Source: Lampropedia hyalina DSM 16112
GTDB taxonomy: Bacteria; Pseudomonadota; Gammaproteobacteria; Burkholderiales; Burkholderiaceae_C
DNA: 64,000 bases
Reading direction: 5' to 3'
Assembly (NCBI RefSeq): GCF_900129055.1
Contig: NZ_FQUZ01000010.1
Coordinates: 26,451 to 90,450 of the forward strand
The notes below the pieces were generated by a model, which ran no database searches, was not told the DNA's origin, and was given only the letters and a program-made list of their open reading frames with translations. Below, piece by piece: positions 47,401 through 55,221 of the stretch (the first letter of the stretch is position 1; each line of letters begins with the position of its first letter). The position numbers and the translations under genes are program-made.

Positions 47401-49667
47401 GCCCCGAAGGGCTGCTGGCCGCGCTGCGCCACGACATCCGCCAGGCCATTGAGCAATGCGGCCCTCTGGCCACTGATACCAGCCTTCCGCTGGCCGAACT
47501 GGCGCGGCGCATCGAACGGCTGGGGCTGCTGCAACAGCGCGTGGAGCTGTGGCACAAAGCGGTCCAGGCACGCCCGCTGCTGGCACAACGCCTGAACCTG
47601 CGCATCGGCCTGGGAGCCGACAACCAGGCAGGCATCACCGCCCTGCGCCACACCCTTGCATTGGCGCAAGCCCTGCACCATCCGGCGCAGGCCACCACCG
47701 CGCCACAGCAAGCCGTGCTGGCGCACCTCTGCGCCCAGCCACAGGCCCAGACCTTTGCCGCCCTCGCCGCCCATGCCCAACAGCTGGGAGCGGCTCTGGC
47801 CACCGAGCAGCAGCAGGCCGAAGCATTCGCCCAGGCCGTGCAACTCGATGCCCGCGCCTGGCGTGTGCAATGCGGCGACCAGCTACCCGCGCTGCTGGCA
47901 CGCAACCAGCGCGCCCTCGACCACGGCAAAGCCTTGCAGGACTGGCTGGCCTATGTGCGCGAACGCGACCAGCTCGACCGGCTGGGACTGGGCCGACTGG
48001 CCGACAGCGTGGAGCAGCACCAGTTGGACGTGGCACACATCGTCCCCGCCTGCCAGGCGGGCATTTTCGACTTGCTGGCACGCGAAATCCTGCGCGAAGA
48101 CCCGGAACTGGGCCGCTTCTCCGGCCACTCGCAAGAAGCCTTGCAGCAACGCTTCCGCGAATACGACAACCGGCTCAAGCAGTTGCAGTGCGAGCAGATC
48201 GCCTGGCAGATCGACCAGAACCCCGTGCCGGCGGGCAACCAGTCTGCCCGCGTGGCCGAACGCAGCGAACGCGCCCTGCTGGAGCTGGAATGCGCCAAGA
48301 AAACCCGCCACATTCCGATTCGCCAGCTCATCGACCGTGCGGGCAACGCCCTCACCGCCCTCAAACCCTGCTTCATGATGGGGCCGATGGCCGTGGCGCA
48401 GTACCTCACGCCCGGCAAGATCGACTTCGATCTGGTCGTCATGGATGAAGCCTCGCAGATCAAGCCACAGGATGCGCTGGGAGCCATTGCCAGAGGCCGC
48501 CAACTGGTGGTGGTGGGCGACCCCAAGCAACTGCCGCCCACCAGCTTCTTCGACCGCCTCAGCGACGACGAACCCGAAGACGAGGAAAACGGCATCACCG
48601 CGCTGGAAGAATCGGAAAGCATCCTCGATGCCACGCTGCCCATCTTCCCGGCCCGCCGCCTGCGCTGGCACTACCGCTCCCAGCACGAAAGCCTGATTGC
48701 CTTCTCCAACCAGGCGTTCTACAACGACAACCTCATCCTGTTCCCGTCGCCGCACCAGCGCGATGCCAACTACGGCATCCACTTCACCCGCGTGCCCGAC
48801 GGCTGCTTCCAGAGCCGCCGCAACCTGGCGGAAGCGCGCACCATTGCCCATGCCGTGCAGCAGCACCTGATGCAGCGTCCCCATGAAAGCCTGGGCGTGG
48901 TCGCCATGAACACCCAGCAACGCCAGCACATCGAACACGCCATCGACATGCTGGCCCGGGACGACGCGCTGTTGCGCGACCGGCTGGAGCACGACGCCAA
49001 CCAGCACGAGGGCCTGTTCATCAAGAACCTGGAAAACGTGCAGGGCGATGAACGCGACGTCATCTTCATCTCCATGACCTACGGCCCGCAGGAACCCGGT
49101 GGCCGCGTGCCGCAACGCTTTGGCCCCATTAATGCCGACGTGGGCTGGCGGCGGCTCAACGTGCTGTTCACCCGCTCGCGCAAACGCATGCAGATTTTCA
49201 GCTCGATGGGGTCACACGACATTGTCATCGGCCCGCAAAGCAAGCTGGGCGTGCAGGCACTGCGGGACTTCCTGGCCTTCTGCGAAACCGGCATCCTGCA
49301 CCAGACCCGCCACGCCAGTGGCCGCGCCCCGGACAGCGATTTCGAGATTGCCGTCATGCGTGCCCTGCGCGAAGAAGGCTTTGAATGCGTGCCGCAAGTG
49401 GGCGTGACCGGCTTCTTCATCGATCTGGCCGTCATCGACCCCGACAATCCCGGCCACTACCTCATGGGCATCGAATGCGACGGCGCGACCTACCACTCCG
49501 CCAAGTCCGTGCGCGACCGCGACCGCCTGCGCCAGACCATCCTGGAGCGGCTGGGCTGGCGCATCCGCCGCATATGGTCCACCGACTGGTTCAAGAACCC
49601 GCAAGGCACCCTCGCGCCCATCATCCGGGAACTGCACAGCCTGCGCACGGCCCTGCCGTCCCGATAA
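44472..49667 (+). CDS. DUF4011 - SF1 helicase - Vsr-like nuclease protein (hhe-type defence candidate)
   Basis: A 1731-residue protein. Residues about 10-190 resemble DUF4011 (LDNLRKRLLDLTSRNRLIHF). A superfamily 1 helicase core follows, with Walker A GPPGTGKSQTITNL near residue 373, a long helical Gln/Leu-rich insert (about 430-1230), the Walker B box VVMDEASQIKPQDALG near 1322, VVGDPKQLPPTSFFDRL, and ENVQGDERDVIFISMTYGP. The last 110 residues look like a PD-(D/E)XK/Vsr-type nuclease: DSDFEIAVMRALREEG, GFFIDLAVIDP, MGIECDGATYH. As I recall, this architecture was reported as a single-gene antiphage system (hhe). ATG 44472 or 44475 is chosen over TTG 44448. It stands alone with its own terminator, about 5.5 kb from pdxST and the CRISPR-Cas operon. 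Confidence 0.85.
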   Translation: MMESNTDPQSPSPLAHRALDNLRKRLLDLTSRNRLIHFQHRNNSSLRIVDELPNQLVEQLLSEQEMRFQAIPEPSEEELIAAGFCQRDDATQPPRPLRPPPSAQEWARYLNLACSYEMPSLADPYSRRHADHSMRALLFAYELEARLKSLQQLAESAVQEMGANILYLALGFLEWFESAHSDVPRHAPLFLVPVRLRRGRLNPATRMYEYTLAYSGEDIIANLSLREKLRTDFAMALPELDAATAPEDYFASVTALIGERQPRWQVRRHVSLVLLNFSKQLMYLDLDPQRWPANASLVEHPVVSQFLAGGNADGADDEAAASDGTGSGFQSEYGIDNVADVHHRYPLIDDADSSQHSALMDAVDGKNLVIEGPPGTGKSQTITNLIAAAMAQGKKVLFVAEKLAALEVVRRRLDRAGLGDFCLELHSHTSQKRQVLDAVQQRLQQHGQYRSPATIEVEIARYEEHKNALQRHAQRLNSPWKHTGLSAHDIFMAATRHRQECPVPPETLHPEGYDGHRYDPATLRRHRDQAGNYGKVYQTVAQQLGEAMQLQEHPWYGVRNGDLQIFDSQRVRQSLEQWQHSLQTLYAECSALHQRLQPPGGQPDAASAEPLANTLEATHGLHTALHQLPALAGDELLDRLPLLHGEELLRLQRSLTLLEDIQSRFAALAPVVGAAILQDLSAVSPMLEGRAALQGMVGEDVELGRLGSAVHRLGQLEERLAPLQEPLQGLQDSLGAAASPHLGLHQAGLQEFQTAIELIASLPAAHWKHRDPCFDNDELDSLLPRLEGELRQAWQLRETLQTRFALELVPDATAVRQLASTLAAGGLLRWLQSGWRAARQQLRSYAATPQITLAELQAHLAELADFSEQRQRLRQHNPYAQALGTHWQGLETDIDTLQSLRHWYRRVRQHYGLGFGKKVALGEAIVQLPASMAQAVRSLADRQIPAQLDGLMDELHQLQAIFAPSPRLHDPHSPLIGPEGLLAALRHDIRQAIEQCGPLATDTSLPLAELARRIERLGLLQQRVELWHKAVQARPLLAQRLNLRIGLGADNQAGITALRHTLALAQALHHPAQATTAPQQAVLAHLCAQPQAQTFAALAAHAQQLGAALATEQQQAEAFAQAVQLDARAWRVQCGDQLPALLARNQRALDHGKALQDWLAYVRERDQLDRLGLGRLADSVEQHQLDVAHIVPACQAGIFDLLAREILREDPELGRFSGHSQEALQQRFREYDNRLKQLQCEQIAWQIDQNPVPAGNQSARVAERSERALLELECAKKTRHIPIRQLIDRAGNALTALKPCFMMGPMAVAQYLTPGKIDFDLVVMDEASQIKPQDALGAIARGRQLVVVGDPKQLPPTSFFDRLSDDEPEDEENGITALEESESILDATLPIFPARRLRWHYRSQHESLIAFSNQAFYNDNLILFPSPHQRDANYGIHFTRVPDGCFQSRRNLAEARTIAHAVQQHLMQRPHESLGVVAMNTQQRQHIEHAIDMLARDDALLRDRLEHDANQHEGLFIKNLENVQGDERDVIFISMTYGPQEPGGRVPQRFGPINADVGWRRLNVLFTRSRKRMQIFSSMGSHDIVIGPQSKLGVQALRDFLAFCETGILHQTRHASGRAPDSDFEIAVMRALREEGFECVPQVGVTGFFIDLAVIDPDNPGHYLMGIECDGATYHSAKSVRDRDRLRQTILERLGWRIRRIWSTDWFKNPQGTLAPIIRELHSLRTALPSR

Positions 49668-49692
49668 TTCAGGTTCATTCAAATGAACGGCA

Positions 49693-49722
49693 CAAAAAAA
49701 CCTCCGCAATGGAGGTTTTTTT
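49693..49722. terminator. Bidirectional rho-independent terminator
   Basis: AACCTCC pairs with GGAGGTT around a short GCAAT loop, with A runs before and T runs after (stem centred near 49708). It lies between the convergent helicase and ydcH-like genes and can terminate both. Confidence 0.9.
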
Positions 49723-49746
49723 CTCAGCCAGAGGCAACAGGTGCAA

Positions 49747-49971
49747 TTACACCGATGCGGCTTCGGCCTTCTTCAGGATCACATACAGCTCATCCTTGAG
49801 AGCCAGTTTTTCCTTTTTCTTGGCCTCGATCTCCAGTTGGCTGCCTGGCAGAATGCCGCTTTCCATGTTCTGGATTTCATGGTCGAGTTGGTTGTGTTTC
49901 TCGAAAATGCGCTGGAAGCGGGCATCTTCGGTCTTGAGGCGGGAAATCAGATCACGGTATTCTGGAAACAT
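49747..49971 (-). CDS. YdcH-like (DUF465) small protein
   Basis: A 74-residue helical hairpin protein. It begins MFPEYRDLISRLKTEDARFQ and contains EKHNQLDHEIQNME and KKEKLALKDELYVILKKAE, the standard DUF465/YdcH pattern. These proteins are soluble coiled coils of unknown function that are widespread in proteobacteria. The start ATG at 49971 has AAGGAGCAAGC upstream. It converges on the helicase gene and is divergent from the araC-type gene 125 bp away. Confidence 0.9.
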   Translation of the reverse strand: MFPEYRDLISRLKTEDARFQRIFEKHNQLDHEIQNMESGILPGSQLEIEAKKKEKLALKDELYVILKKAEAASV

Positions 49972-50096
49972 GCTTGCTCCTTGATGTAAAAAACTGCGTC
50001 AGATGCAACCTTGGCATCCATGTCTGCATTATCCACCGGAATGACGACTTCCATCTTTGTCCCAGCGCAAAGCCAGCCCATAGAATCCCACGCGCC

Positions 50097-51008
50097 ATGC
50101 CATCCGACTGTTCCCCTGCACACCACCAGCCTTTCCCATCCATACCGGTCATACCGGAGCTTTCGCCCACAGCGGCGCATCTGCTGATGCAACTGGAAGT
50201 ACTGGCCGAACAGGCACCCAATGGCATCTATGCCTGCGTGTACGCCCGGCGCGAACATGGCATCCGCTCTGCCCGCCTGAACCAACGGGTGCTGGCCGTG
50301 GTGCTGCACGGCTGCAAGCACCTGCGTGGCAACGGCTTCGACATGCACCGCCAGCGCGGGCAGGTATTCGTCATCACACGCGCCACCCAGTGCGATGCCT
50401 TCAACTGGCCCGCACCGGAATCGGGCCTGTACCTGACGCTGATGCTGCCGCTGTGCGACGAAGTGCTGGCCGCTGCACGCCTGCTGCGCATGCAGCCCGC
50501 CACCCCGCAGGGAGCTGCCATCGTGGGCGTGAGCCTGGACGACCTGCATCAGGAACTGAATGCCTGGGTCGATGGCATGCACCGGGGGGATGCCACGAGT
50601 GCCCGCCTGGCACTGACCGCGCTGGTGCTGCGCCTGTGCACACTGGGGCACACCCAGGTGCTGGCTCCCGCGCCACCCACTCTGGCCGATGCCATTCGAG
50701 AGCAGGTCAGCACCCAGCCCGAACGGAACTGGCGTTCCGCCGACTTCGAGGCCGCGCTGGCCTTGAGCGGGGCCACACTGCGCCGTCGCCTGTCTGCCGA
50801 AAACACCACGCTGAGCGACACCATCACCGAAGCGCGGCTGACCCACGCCATGCAGTTGCTCTACACCACACGCTGGCCGATCAAGACCGTTGCCGCGCGA
50901 TCGGGCTACCGCTCTGTGAGCAGCTTCAGCCAGCGATTCAGGCAACGCTACGGGCTGGAGCCTGCCGCCATTGGCAATGCGGGCATGGCCAGCGACGCGA
51001 CCGATTGA
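50097..51008 (+). CDS. AraC-family transcriptional regulator
   Basis: A 303-residue protein. An N-terminal AraC_N-type effector domain (about residues 30-200: RVLAVVLHGCKHLRGNGFDM, RGQVFVITRATQCDAF) is followed by two C-terminal HTH motifs (about 205-295: LALSGATLRRRLSAENTTLS, IKTVAARSGYRSVSSFSQRF). ATG 50097 gives a compact protein; an in-frame extension to 49974 is unlike the family. The metallo-hydrolase gene lies 102 bp downstream on the same strand, a likely target. Ligand unknown. Confidence 0.87.
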   Translation: MPSDCSPAHHQPFPSIPVIPELSPTAAHLLMQLEVLAEQAPNGIYACVYARREHGIRSARLNQRVLAVVLHGCKHLRGNGFDMHRQRGQVFVITRATQCDAFNWPAPESGLYLTLMLPLCDEVLAAARLLRMQPATPQGAAIVGVSLDDLHQELNAWVDGMHRGDATSARLALTALVLRLCTLGHTQVLAPAPPTLADAIREQVSTQPERNWRSADFEAALALSGATLRRRLSAENTTLSDTITEARLTHAMQLLYTTRWPIKTVAARSGYRSVSSFSQRFRQRYGLEPAAIGNAGMASDATD

Positions 51009-51110
51009 ACGGCCCGCGCCACAAAATGAGCGTTGGCGCACCGCCTGCGCTGGCATCATGGCATCTTCTGCGGCACCTCGCCGTCCACTCCACCCCCTCC
51101 AGGAGATTCC

Positions 51111-52082
51111 ATGAAAAACCTTGTTCCCTTGCAACGCCTCGCACTGGCAGCACTGACGGCCACCGCCTGCCTGCATCCCCTCGCTGCACAAGCGCAAAAC
51201 CATGCCCAGGTACCCGGCTACTACCACCAGTCGGTTGGCGAGGTGCGTGTCACGGCTTTGTTTGATGGCATCGTGCCACTGGGGCGCGAGTTGCTCGTGG
51301 GGGCGGAGCCAGCGCAAGTGGATGCGCTGCTGAAAAGCCGCTTCGTGCCCGAAACCGCGCAAGGCGTGCAGACGGCCGTGAACGCCTATCTGGTCGAGCA
51401 CGCCGGTCAGACGATTCTGGTGGATGCCGGTGCAGCCCAGTGCTTCGGCCCCGGTCTGGGCCAGATTGCCAGCAACCTGCAACGCGCCGGTTATGCGCCC
51501 GAGCGCGTCGATGCCGTGTTGCTCACCCATGCCCATCCGGATCACCTCTGCGGCCTGACCGATGCCGATGGCAAGGCGGTGTTCAGCAAGGCCACGGTCT
51601 GGCTGTCACAGCAGGATGCGGATGTATGGCTCAGCGAGAAGGCCGAGGCGCAAGCCCCAGAGGCCATGCGCAGTACCTTCCAGGTGGCGCGCCGGACTCT
51701 CGCGCCGTATCAGGCCCAGCAGCGGCTGCGGCTCTTCGGTGCCGACACCCCGCTGCCCGCAGGCTTTGCCGCCACAGCCACGCCCGGCCATACTCCCGGC
51801 CACACGTCGTTCCGGCTGGATGCGGGCGCAGGGCAAACGCTGTTCATCTGGGGTGACGTGGTGCATTTCCACGCCGTGCAGTTTGCCCAGCCCAAGGTGG
51901 CCGTCGAGTTCGACTGGGACAAGCCACAGGCGATTGCATCCCGACAGAACGTGCTGCGCCATGCCGCCAGCCAGGGCTGGTGGGTGGCCGGTGCACACCT
52001 GCCATTCCCCGGCATCGGGCATGTGGCCCAGCGCGGCGAGGGCTATGAGTGGATTCCGACGGAATTCCTGCCAGCTCCATGA
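51111..52082 (+). CDS. Secreted metallo-beta-lactamase-fold hydrolase
   Basis: A 323-residue protein with a signal peptide (residues 1-28, LAALTATACLHPLAAQAQ). The metal motif THAHPDHLCG (about residues 137-146) and the second site TPGHTPGHTSF are present, followed by FIWGDVVHFHAV and a late His (GAHLPFPGIGH). This is the binuclear zinc MBL fold. The order VNAYLVEHAGQTILVDAGAA resembles periplasmic MBL hydrolases near lactonase/quorum-quenching families, but the substrate cannot be told. The ATG 51111 follows AGGAG. It may be controlled by the AraC protein upstream. Confidence 0.85.
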   Translation: MKNLVPLQRLALAALTATACLHPLAAQAQNHAQVPGYYHQSVGEVRVTALFDGIVPLGRELLVGAEPAQVDALLKSRFVPETAQGVQTAVNAYLVEHAGQTILVDAGAAQCFGPGLGQIASNLQRAGYAPERVDAVLLTHAHPDHLCGLTDADGKAVFSKATVWLSQQDADVWLSEKAEAQAPEAMRSTFQVARRTLAPYQAQQRLRLFGADTPLPAGFAATATPGHTPGHTSFRLDAGAGQTLFIWGDVVHFHAVQFAQPKVAVEFDWDKPQAIASRQNVLRHAASQGWWVAGAHLPFPGIGHVAQRGEGYEWIPTEFLPAP

Positions 52083-52091
52083 TGACACGCC

Positions 52092-53528
52092 CTACGACCG
52101 CTGCCGGGCGCAGTGTTCCATGCCCTGCTCCAGGGCAGAGTAGATGGCCGGGTTCAGACTTTGCGCCACATTGAAACGCAGAAAATGCTGCGCCGTCTGT
52201 GACAGGCTGAAGCTGTTGCCGGGAGCCAGCACCATCTGGTGCTGTTGCAGCGCGTATTGCGACAGCCGCCCGGCATCGAGCGCGCCCGGCAGTTCGCACC
52301 ACAGGAACATGCCGCTGCGTGGCCGGTGCCATGGGCGAATGCCCAGGGCTTGCAGCCGCTCCATCGTCTGCCCCATTGCGTCGGCCAGGCGGCTGCGCAA
52401 ACCGTTCATGTGCCGCTGGTAGGAGCCACTGCCCAGCAGCGTATGCAGCAGTTCCGCAGAGAAATGACCGGACTCGAAGGCCGTGGCCAGCTTCAGATCG
52501 ACGAGTGGGCCAATCCACTCAGGGCGTGTGGCAATGTGCCCGACCCGAACCGAGGCCGACAGCGTCTTGGAAAAGCTTCCGACGTAGATGACGCGCTGCA
52601 AGCCATCCAGCGCGGCCAGGCGCGGGGCCGGGTGGTGCTCGAAATCGGCAAACACATCGTCCTCGATGATGGTGAGGTTGTGCTGCTGGGCCAGCACCAG
52701 CACCTGGTGCGCCACCTCCGGGCTGAGGCTGGCTCCGGTAGGGTTGTGCAGCGCGGCATTCGTGATGTACAGGCGCGGGCGATGCGCTGCCAGCACCGTG
52801 CGCATGGCCTGTACGTCCGGCCCTTGGGGGGTGTAGGGCACGCTGACGGTCTGGGCGCGGTGTGCGCGCAACATGGCCTGGAAGCTGAAGTAGCACGGGT
52901 CATCGACCAGCACCGTATCGCCCGGCTCCAGCAGAAAGCGGCACAGCAAATCCACGGCCTGCGTGCCCGACTCGGTCAGCATCAACTGCGCGGCGGGCAC
53001 ATGCAGGCCGCGCTCGCCCAGCCGGTGCGACAGCATCTGGCGCAGAGCCGGTGCACCCTGCGGTGTGCCATAGCCCGTCAGCGGAGCCAGCGGGCGGCGC
53101 GAGAGCGTGCGCAAGGCGCGGCGAATGTCCTGCTCGGGCATCCAGGTCTCGGGCAGCCAGCCACAGCCGGGCTTGAGGCTGGCGGCATCGGCCAGCAGGG
53201 ACTGGCGCGTCACCCACACCGGGTCACTGCCGGGGTCGAGGCCGGGGGCCGTCTCGGCCACGCTGAAGGGCGTGAGCTGCGTGCCCACATAAAAGCCCGA
53301 GCCGGGGCGCGATTCGATCACCCCTTCGGCCACCAGCCGGGCATAGGCATCCACCACGGTGGAGCGCGACACCTCCAGCGTCTGCGCCAGCGTGCGAATG
53401 GACGGCAGCCGCTTGCCCGCGCACAGGTTGCGGCTTTCCACGCGCTCCTGCACATGGCGCATCACCATGGCCACGCGCGTGGGAGCCGGGCTGGCGGGGA
53501 CGCAAAGGGAGTCGGCTGAGGCAGTCAT
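52092..53528 (-). CDS. pdxR: PdxR, MocR-type PLP-binding regulator of pdxST
   Basis: A 478-residue GntR-aminotransferase fusion. The winged HTH is at residues about 18-85 (LPSIRTLAQTLEVSRSTVVD) and a fold-type I aminotransferase domain follows (GYGTPQGAPALRQMLSHRL, with the PLP Lys near residue 320 in VGSFSKTLSASVR). PdxR proteins sense PLP and activate pdxST when it is scarce. It is divergent from pdxS with 146 bp between, which is the classic layout. Start is ATG at 53528. The MBL gene ends 9 bp away on the other strand. Confidence 0.9.
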   Translation of the reverse strand: MTASADSLCVPASPAPTRVAMVMRHVQERVESRNLCAGKRLPSIRTLAQTLEVSRSTVVDAYARLVAEGVIESRPGSGFYVGTQLTPFSVAETAPGLDPGSDPVWVTRQSLLADAASLKPGCGWLPETWMPEQDIRRALRTLSRRPLAPLTGYGTPQGAPALRQMLSHRLGERGLHVPAAQLMLTESGTQAVDLLCRFLLEPGDTVLVDDPCYFSFQAMLRAHRAQTVSVPYTPQGPDVQAMRTVLAAHRPRLYITNAALHNPTGASLSPEVAHQVLVLAQQHNLTIIEDDVFADFEHHPAPRLAALDGLQRVIYVGSFSKTLSASVRVGHIATRPEWIGPLVDLKLATAFESGHFSAELLHTLLGSGSYQRHMNGLRSRLADAMGQTMERLQALGIRPWHRPRSGMFLWCELPGALDAGRLSQYALQQHQMVLAPGNSFSLSQTAQHFLRFNVAQSLNPAIYSALEQGMEHCARQRS

Positions 53529-53570
53529 CGGGCAGGGTCAGGGCAGATTCGGGACATTAAAAATACGACC

Positions 53571-53620
53571 GTACTGAAAAACTACCAGTACAGTTCGTGC
53601 AGATCGTACCGAAAGTGTAC
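53571..53620. promoter_or_regulatory. Candidate PdxR binding sites in pdxR-pdxS gap
   Basis: GTACTG (53571-53576) and CAGTAC (53586-53591) form an inverted repeat nine bases apart, and two more CGTACC/TGTACC half-sites follow at 53605-53610 and 53616-53621. MocR regulators commonly bind several GTAC-type direct and inverted half-sites. They lie between the divergent pdxR and pdxS start codons. Confidence 0.6.
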
Positions 53621-53674
53621 CTTTTGCATCGGGTCGCACCTGCCTACCATCGGGCTTTTTTCAAGGAACCTTGC

Positions 53675-54601
53675 ATGACCGCACCCACCGAACCCACCAC
53701 CCGCGACACCTTCCGCCTCAAGACCGGCCTGGCCGAAATGCTCAAGGGCGGTGTCATCATGGATGTCTGTACCGTCGAACAGGCCCGCATTGCCGAAGCC
53801 GCCGGAGCCTGTGCCGTCATGGCCCTGGAGCGTGTGCCCGCGCAGATTCGCGCCCAGGGTGGCGTGGCCCGCATGGCCAACCCGCGCCTGATTCAGGACA
53901 TCATGGCCACGGTGAACATCCCGGTCATGGCCAAGGCCCGCATCGGCCACTTTGTCGAAGCCCAGGTGCTGGCGCATCTGGGTGTGGACTTCATCGACGA
54001 GAGCGAAGTGCTCACGCCCGCCGACGAAGTCCACCACATCGACAAGCACGCCTTCACCATTCCATTCGTCTGTGGCGCGCGCAACCTGGGCGAAGCCCTG
54101 CGCCGCATTGCCGAAGGCGCGGCCATGATTCGCACCAAGGGCGAGGCCGGCACCGGCGACGTGGTACATGCCGTCAAGCACATGCGCCAGATCATGGCCG
54201 ACATCCGCGCACTGGCCAGCCTGCGCGACGATGAACTCTACGTCGCCGCCCGCGACCACCGCGTGCCGCTGGAGCTGGTGCGCCAGGTGGCTCGCGAAGG
54301 CCAGTTGCCCGTGCCCAATTTTTCGGCAGGCGGCATTGCCACCCCCGCCGATGCCGCGCTGATGCGCCAGTTGGGAGCACAGGCCATCTTCGTTGGCTCC
54401 GGCATCTTCATGAACAATGGCCAGGACTACGCCACGCCCACCGAAGCCGAGCAGCGCGCCCGCGCCATCGTGCAGGCCTGCACCCATTACGACAACCCGG
54501 CCATCGTCGCCGAATGCAGTGCCCAGTGCCTGGGAGCCATGCACGGGCTGGCCGTGGCCTCGCTGGCACCGGACGCACTGCTGCAATCGCGGGGAGACTG
54601 A
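53675..54601 (+). CDS. pdxS: Pyridoxal 5'-phosphate synthase, PdxS subunit
   Basis: A 308-residue TIM-barrel synthase that makes PLP from ribose 5-phosphate, glyceraldehyde 3-phosphate and ammonia. Active residues are present: Asp30 in GGVIMD, Lys87 in VMAKARIGH and Lys155 in [10 protein letters not shown], with the phosphate site near FVGSGIF. ATG 53675 follows AAGGAA; a start 26 codons upstream would run through the operator. PdxT, the ammonia-supplying glutaminase, is 2 bp downstream. The ribose-5-phosphate pathway is uncommon in Betaproteobacteria, which usually use PdxA/PdxJ. Confidence 0.97.
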   Translation: MTAPTEPTTRDTFRLKTGLAEMLKGGVIMDVCTVEQARIAEAAGACAVMALERVPAQIRAQGGVARMANPRLIQDIMATVNIPVMAKARIGHFVEAQVLAHLGVDFIDESEVLTPADEVHHIDKHAFTIPFVCGARNLGEALRRIAEGAAMIRTKGEAGTGDVVHAVKHMRQIMADIRALASLRDDELYVAARDHRVPLELVRQVAREGQLPVPNFSAGGIATPADAALMRQLGAQAIFVGSGIFMNNGQDYATPTEAEQRARAIVQACTHYDNPAIVAECSAQCLGAMHGLAVASLAPDALLQSRGD

Positions 54602-54603
54602 CC

Positions 54604-55182
54604 ATGCCACGCCCCCACCTGATCGGTGTGCTGGCTGTGCAGGGCGCGTATGCCGCGCACCAGCGCGTGCTCGAAGGCATGGGCGCGGCCACCCGCACCG
54701 TGCGCCAGTCACACGAATTGCAGGGGCTGGACGCGCTGGTGCTGCCCGGCGGTGAATCCAGCACCCTGCTGCACTTTCTGCAACAGGACGGCTTCTGGCC
54801 TGCACTCGCCCACTTTGCCGCCCACCGTCCCTGCCTGGGAACCTGCGCCGGACTGATTCTGCTGGCGCAAACCGTCCAGCCCGCCCAGCCCAGCCTGGGG
54901 CTGCTGGACGTGACCGTGCAACGCAACGCCTATGGCCGCCAGCGCGAATCGCGCATCCGCCACGCGCCATCGGTGCTGCCCGGCGCACCGCTGGAGATGG
55001 TCTTCATCCGCGCCCCGCGCATCGTCCACTGCGGCCCAGCCGTGCAAGTGCTGGCCTACAGCGACAGCGACCCCGTGCTGGTACGCCAGGGCCACACCAT
55101 CGGCTGCACGTTCCACCCCGAACTCAGCGGCGACACCCGCATCCACCAGTTGCTGCTGGATGCCTGCGAACCGAGGGGATGA
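54604..55182 (+). CDS. pdxT: Pyridoxal 5'-phosphate synthase glutaminase, PdxT subunit
   Basis: A 192-residue class I glutaminase that feeds ammonia to PdxS. The triad is visible: nucleophile Cys81 in CLGTCAGLILL, and His171/Glu173 in FHPEL. The oxyanion loop LPGGESSTLL is also typical. ATG 54604 follows the pdxS stop by 2 bp, so they are one unit with a 1:1 complex (12+12 assembly). cas1 begins 40 bp downstream on the same strand without an evident promoter. Confidence 0.96.
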   Translation: MPRPHLIGVLAVQGAYAAHQRVLEGMGAATRTVRQSHELQGLDALVLPGGESSTLLHFLQQDGFWPALAHFAAHRPCLGTCAGLILLAQTVQPAQPSLGLLDVTVQRNAYGRQRESRIRHAPSVLPGAPLEMVFIRAPRIVHCGPAVQVLAYSDSDPVLVRQGHTIGCTFHPELSGDTRIHQLLLDACEPRG

Positions 55183-55221
55183 ACCGGGGCGGCAAAAGGA
55201 AATGTCTTGCTACCATAGGCC

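Noticed and set aside
51111..52082. Class B beta-lactamase
   Set aside because: The zinc motif and signal peptide fit the general MBL fold, but nothing diagnostic of true beta-lactamases was seen, so resistance is not claimed.
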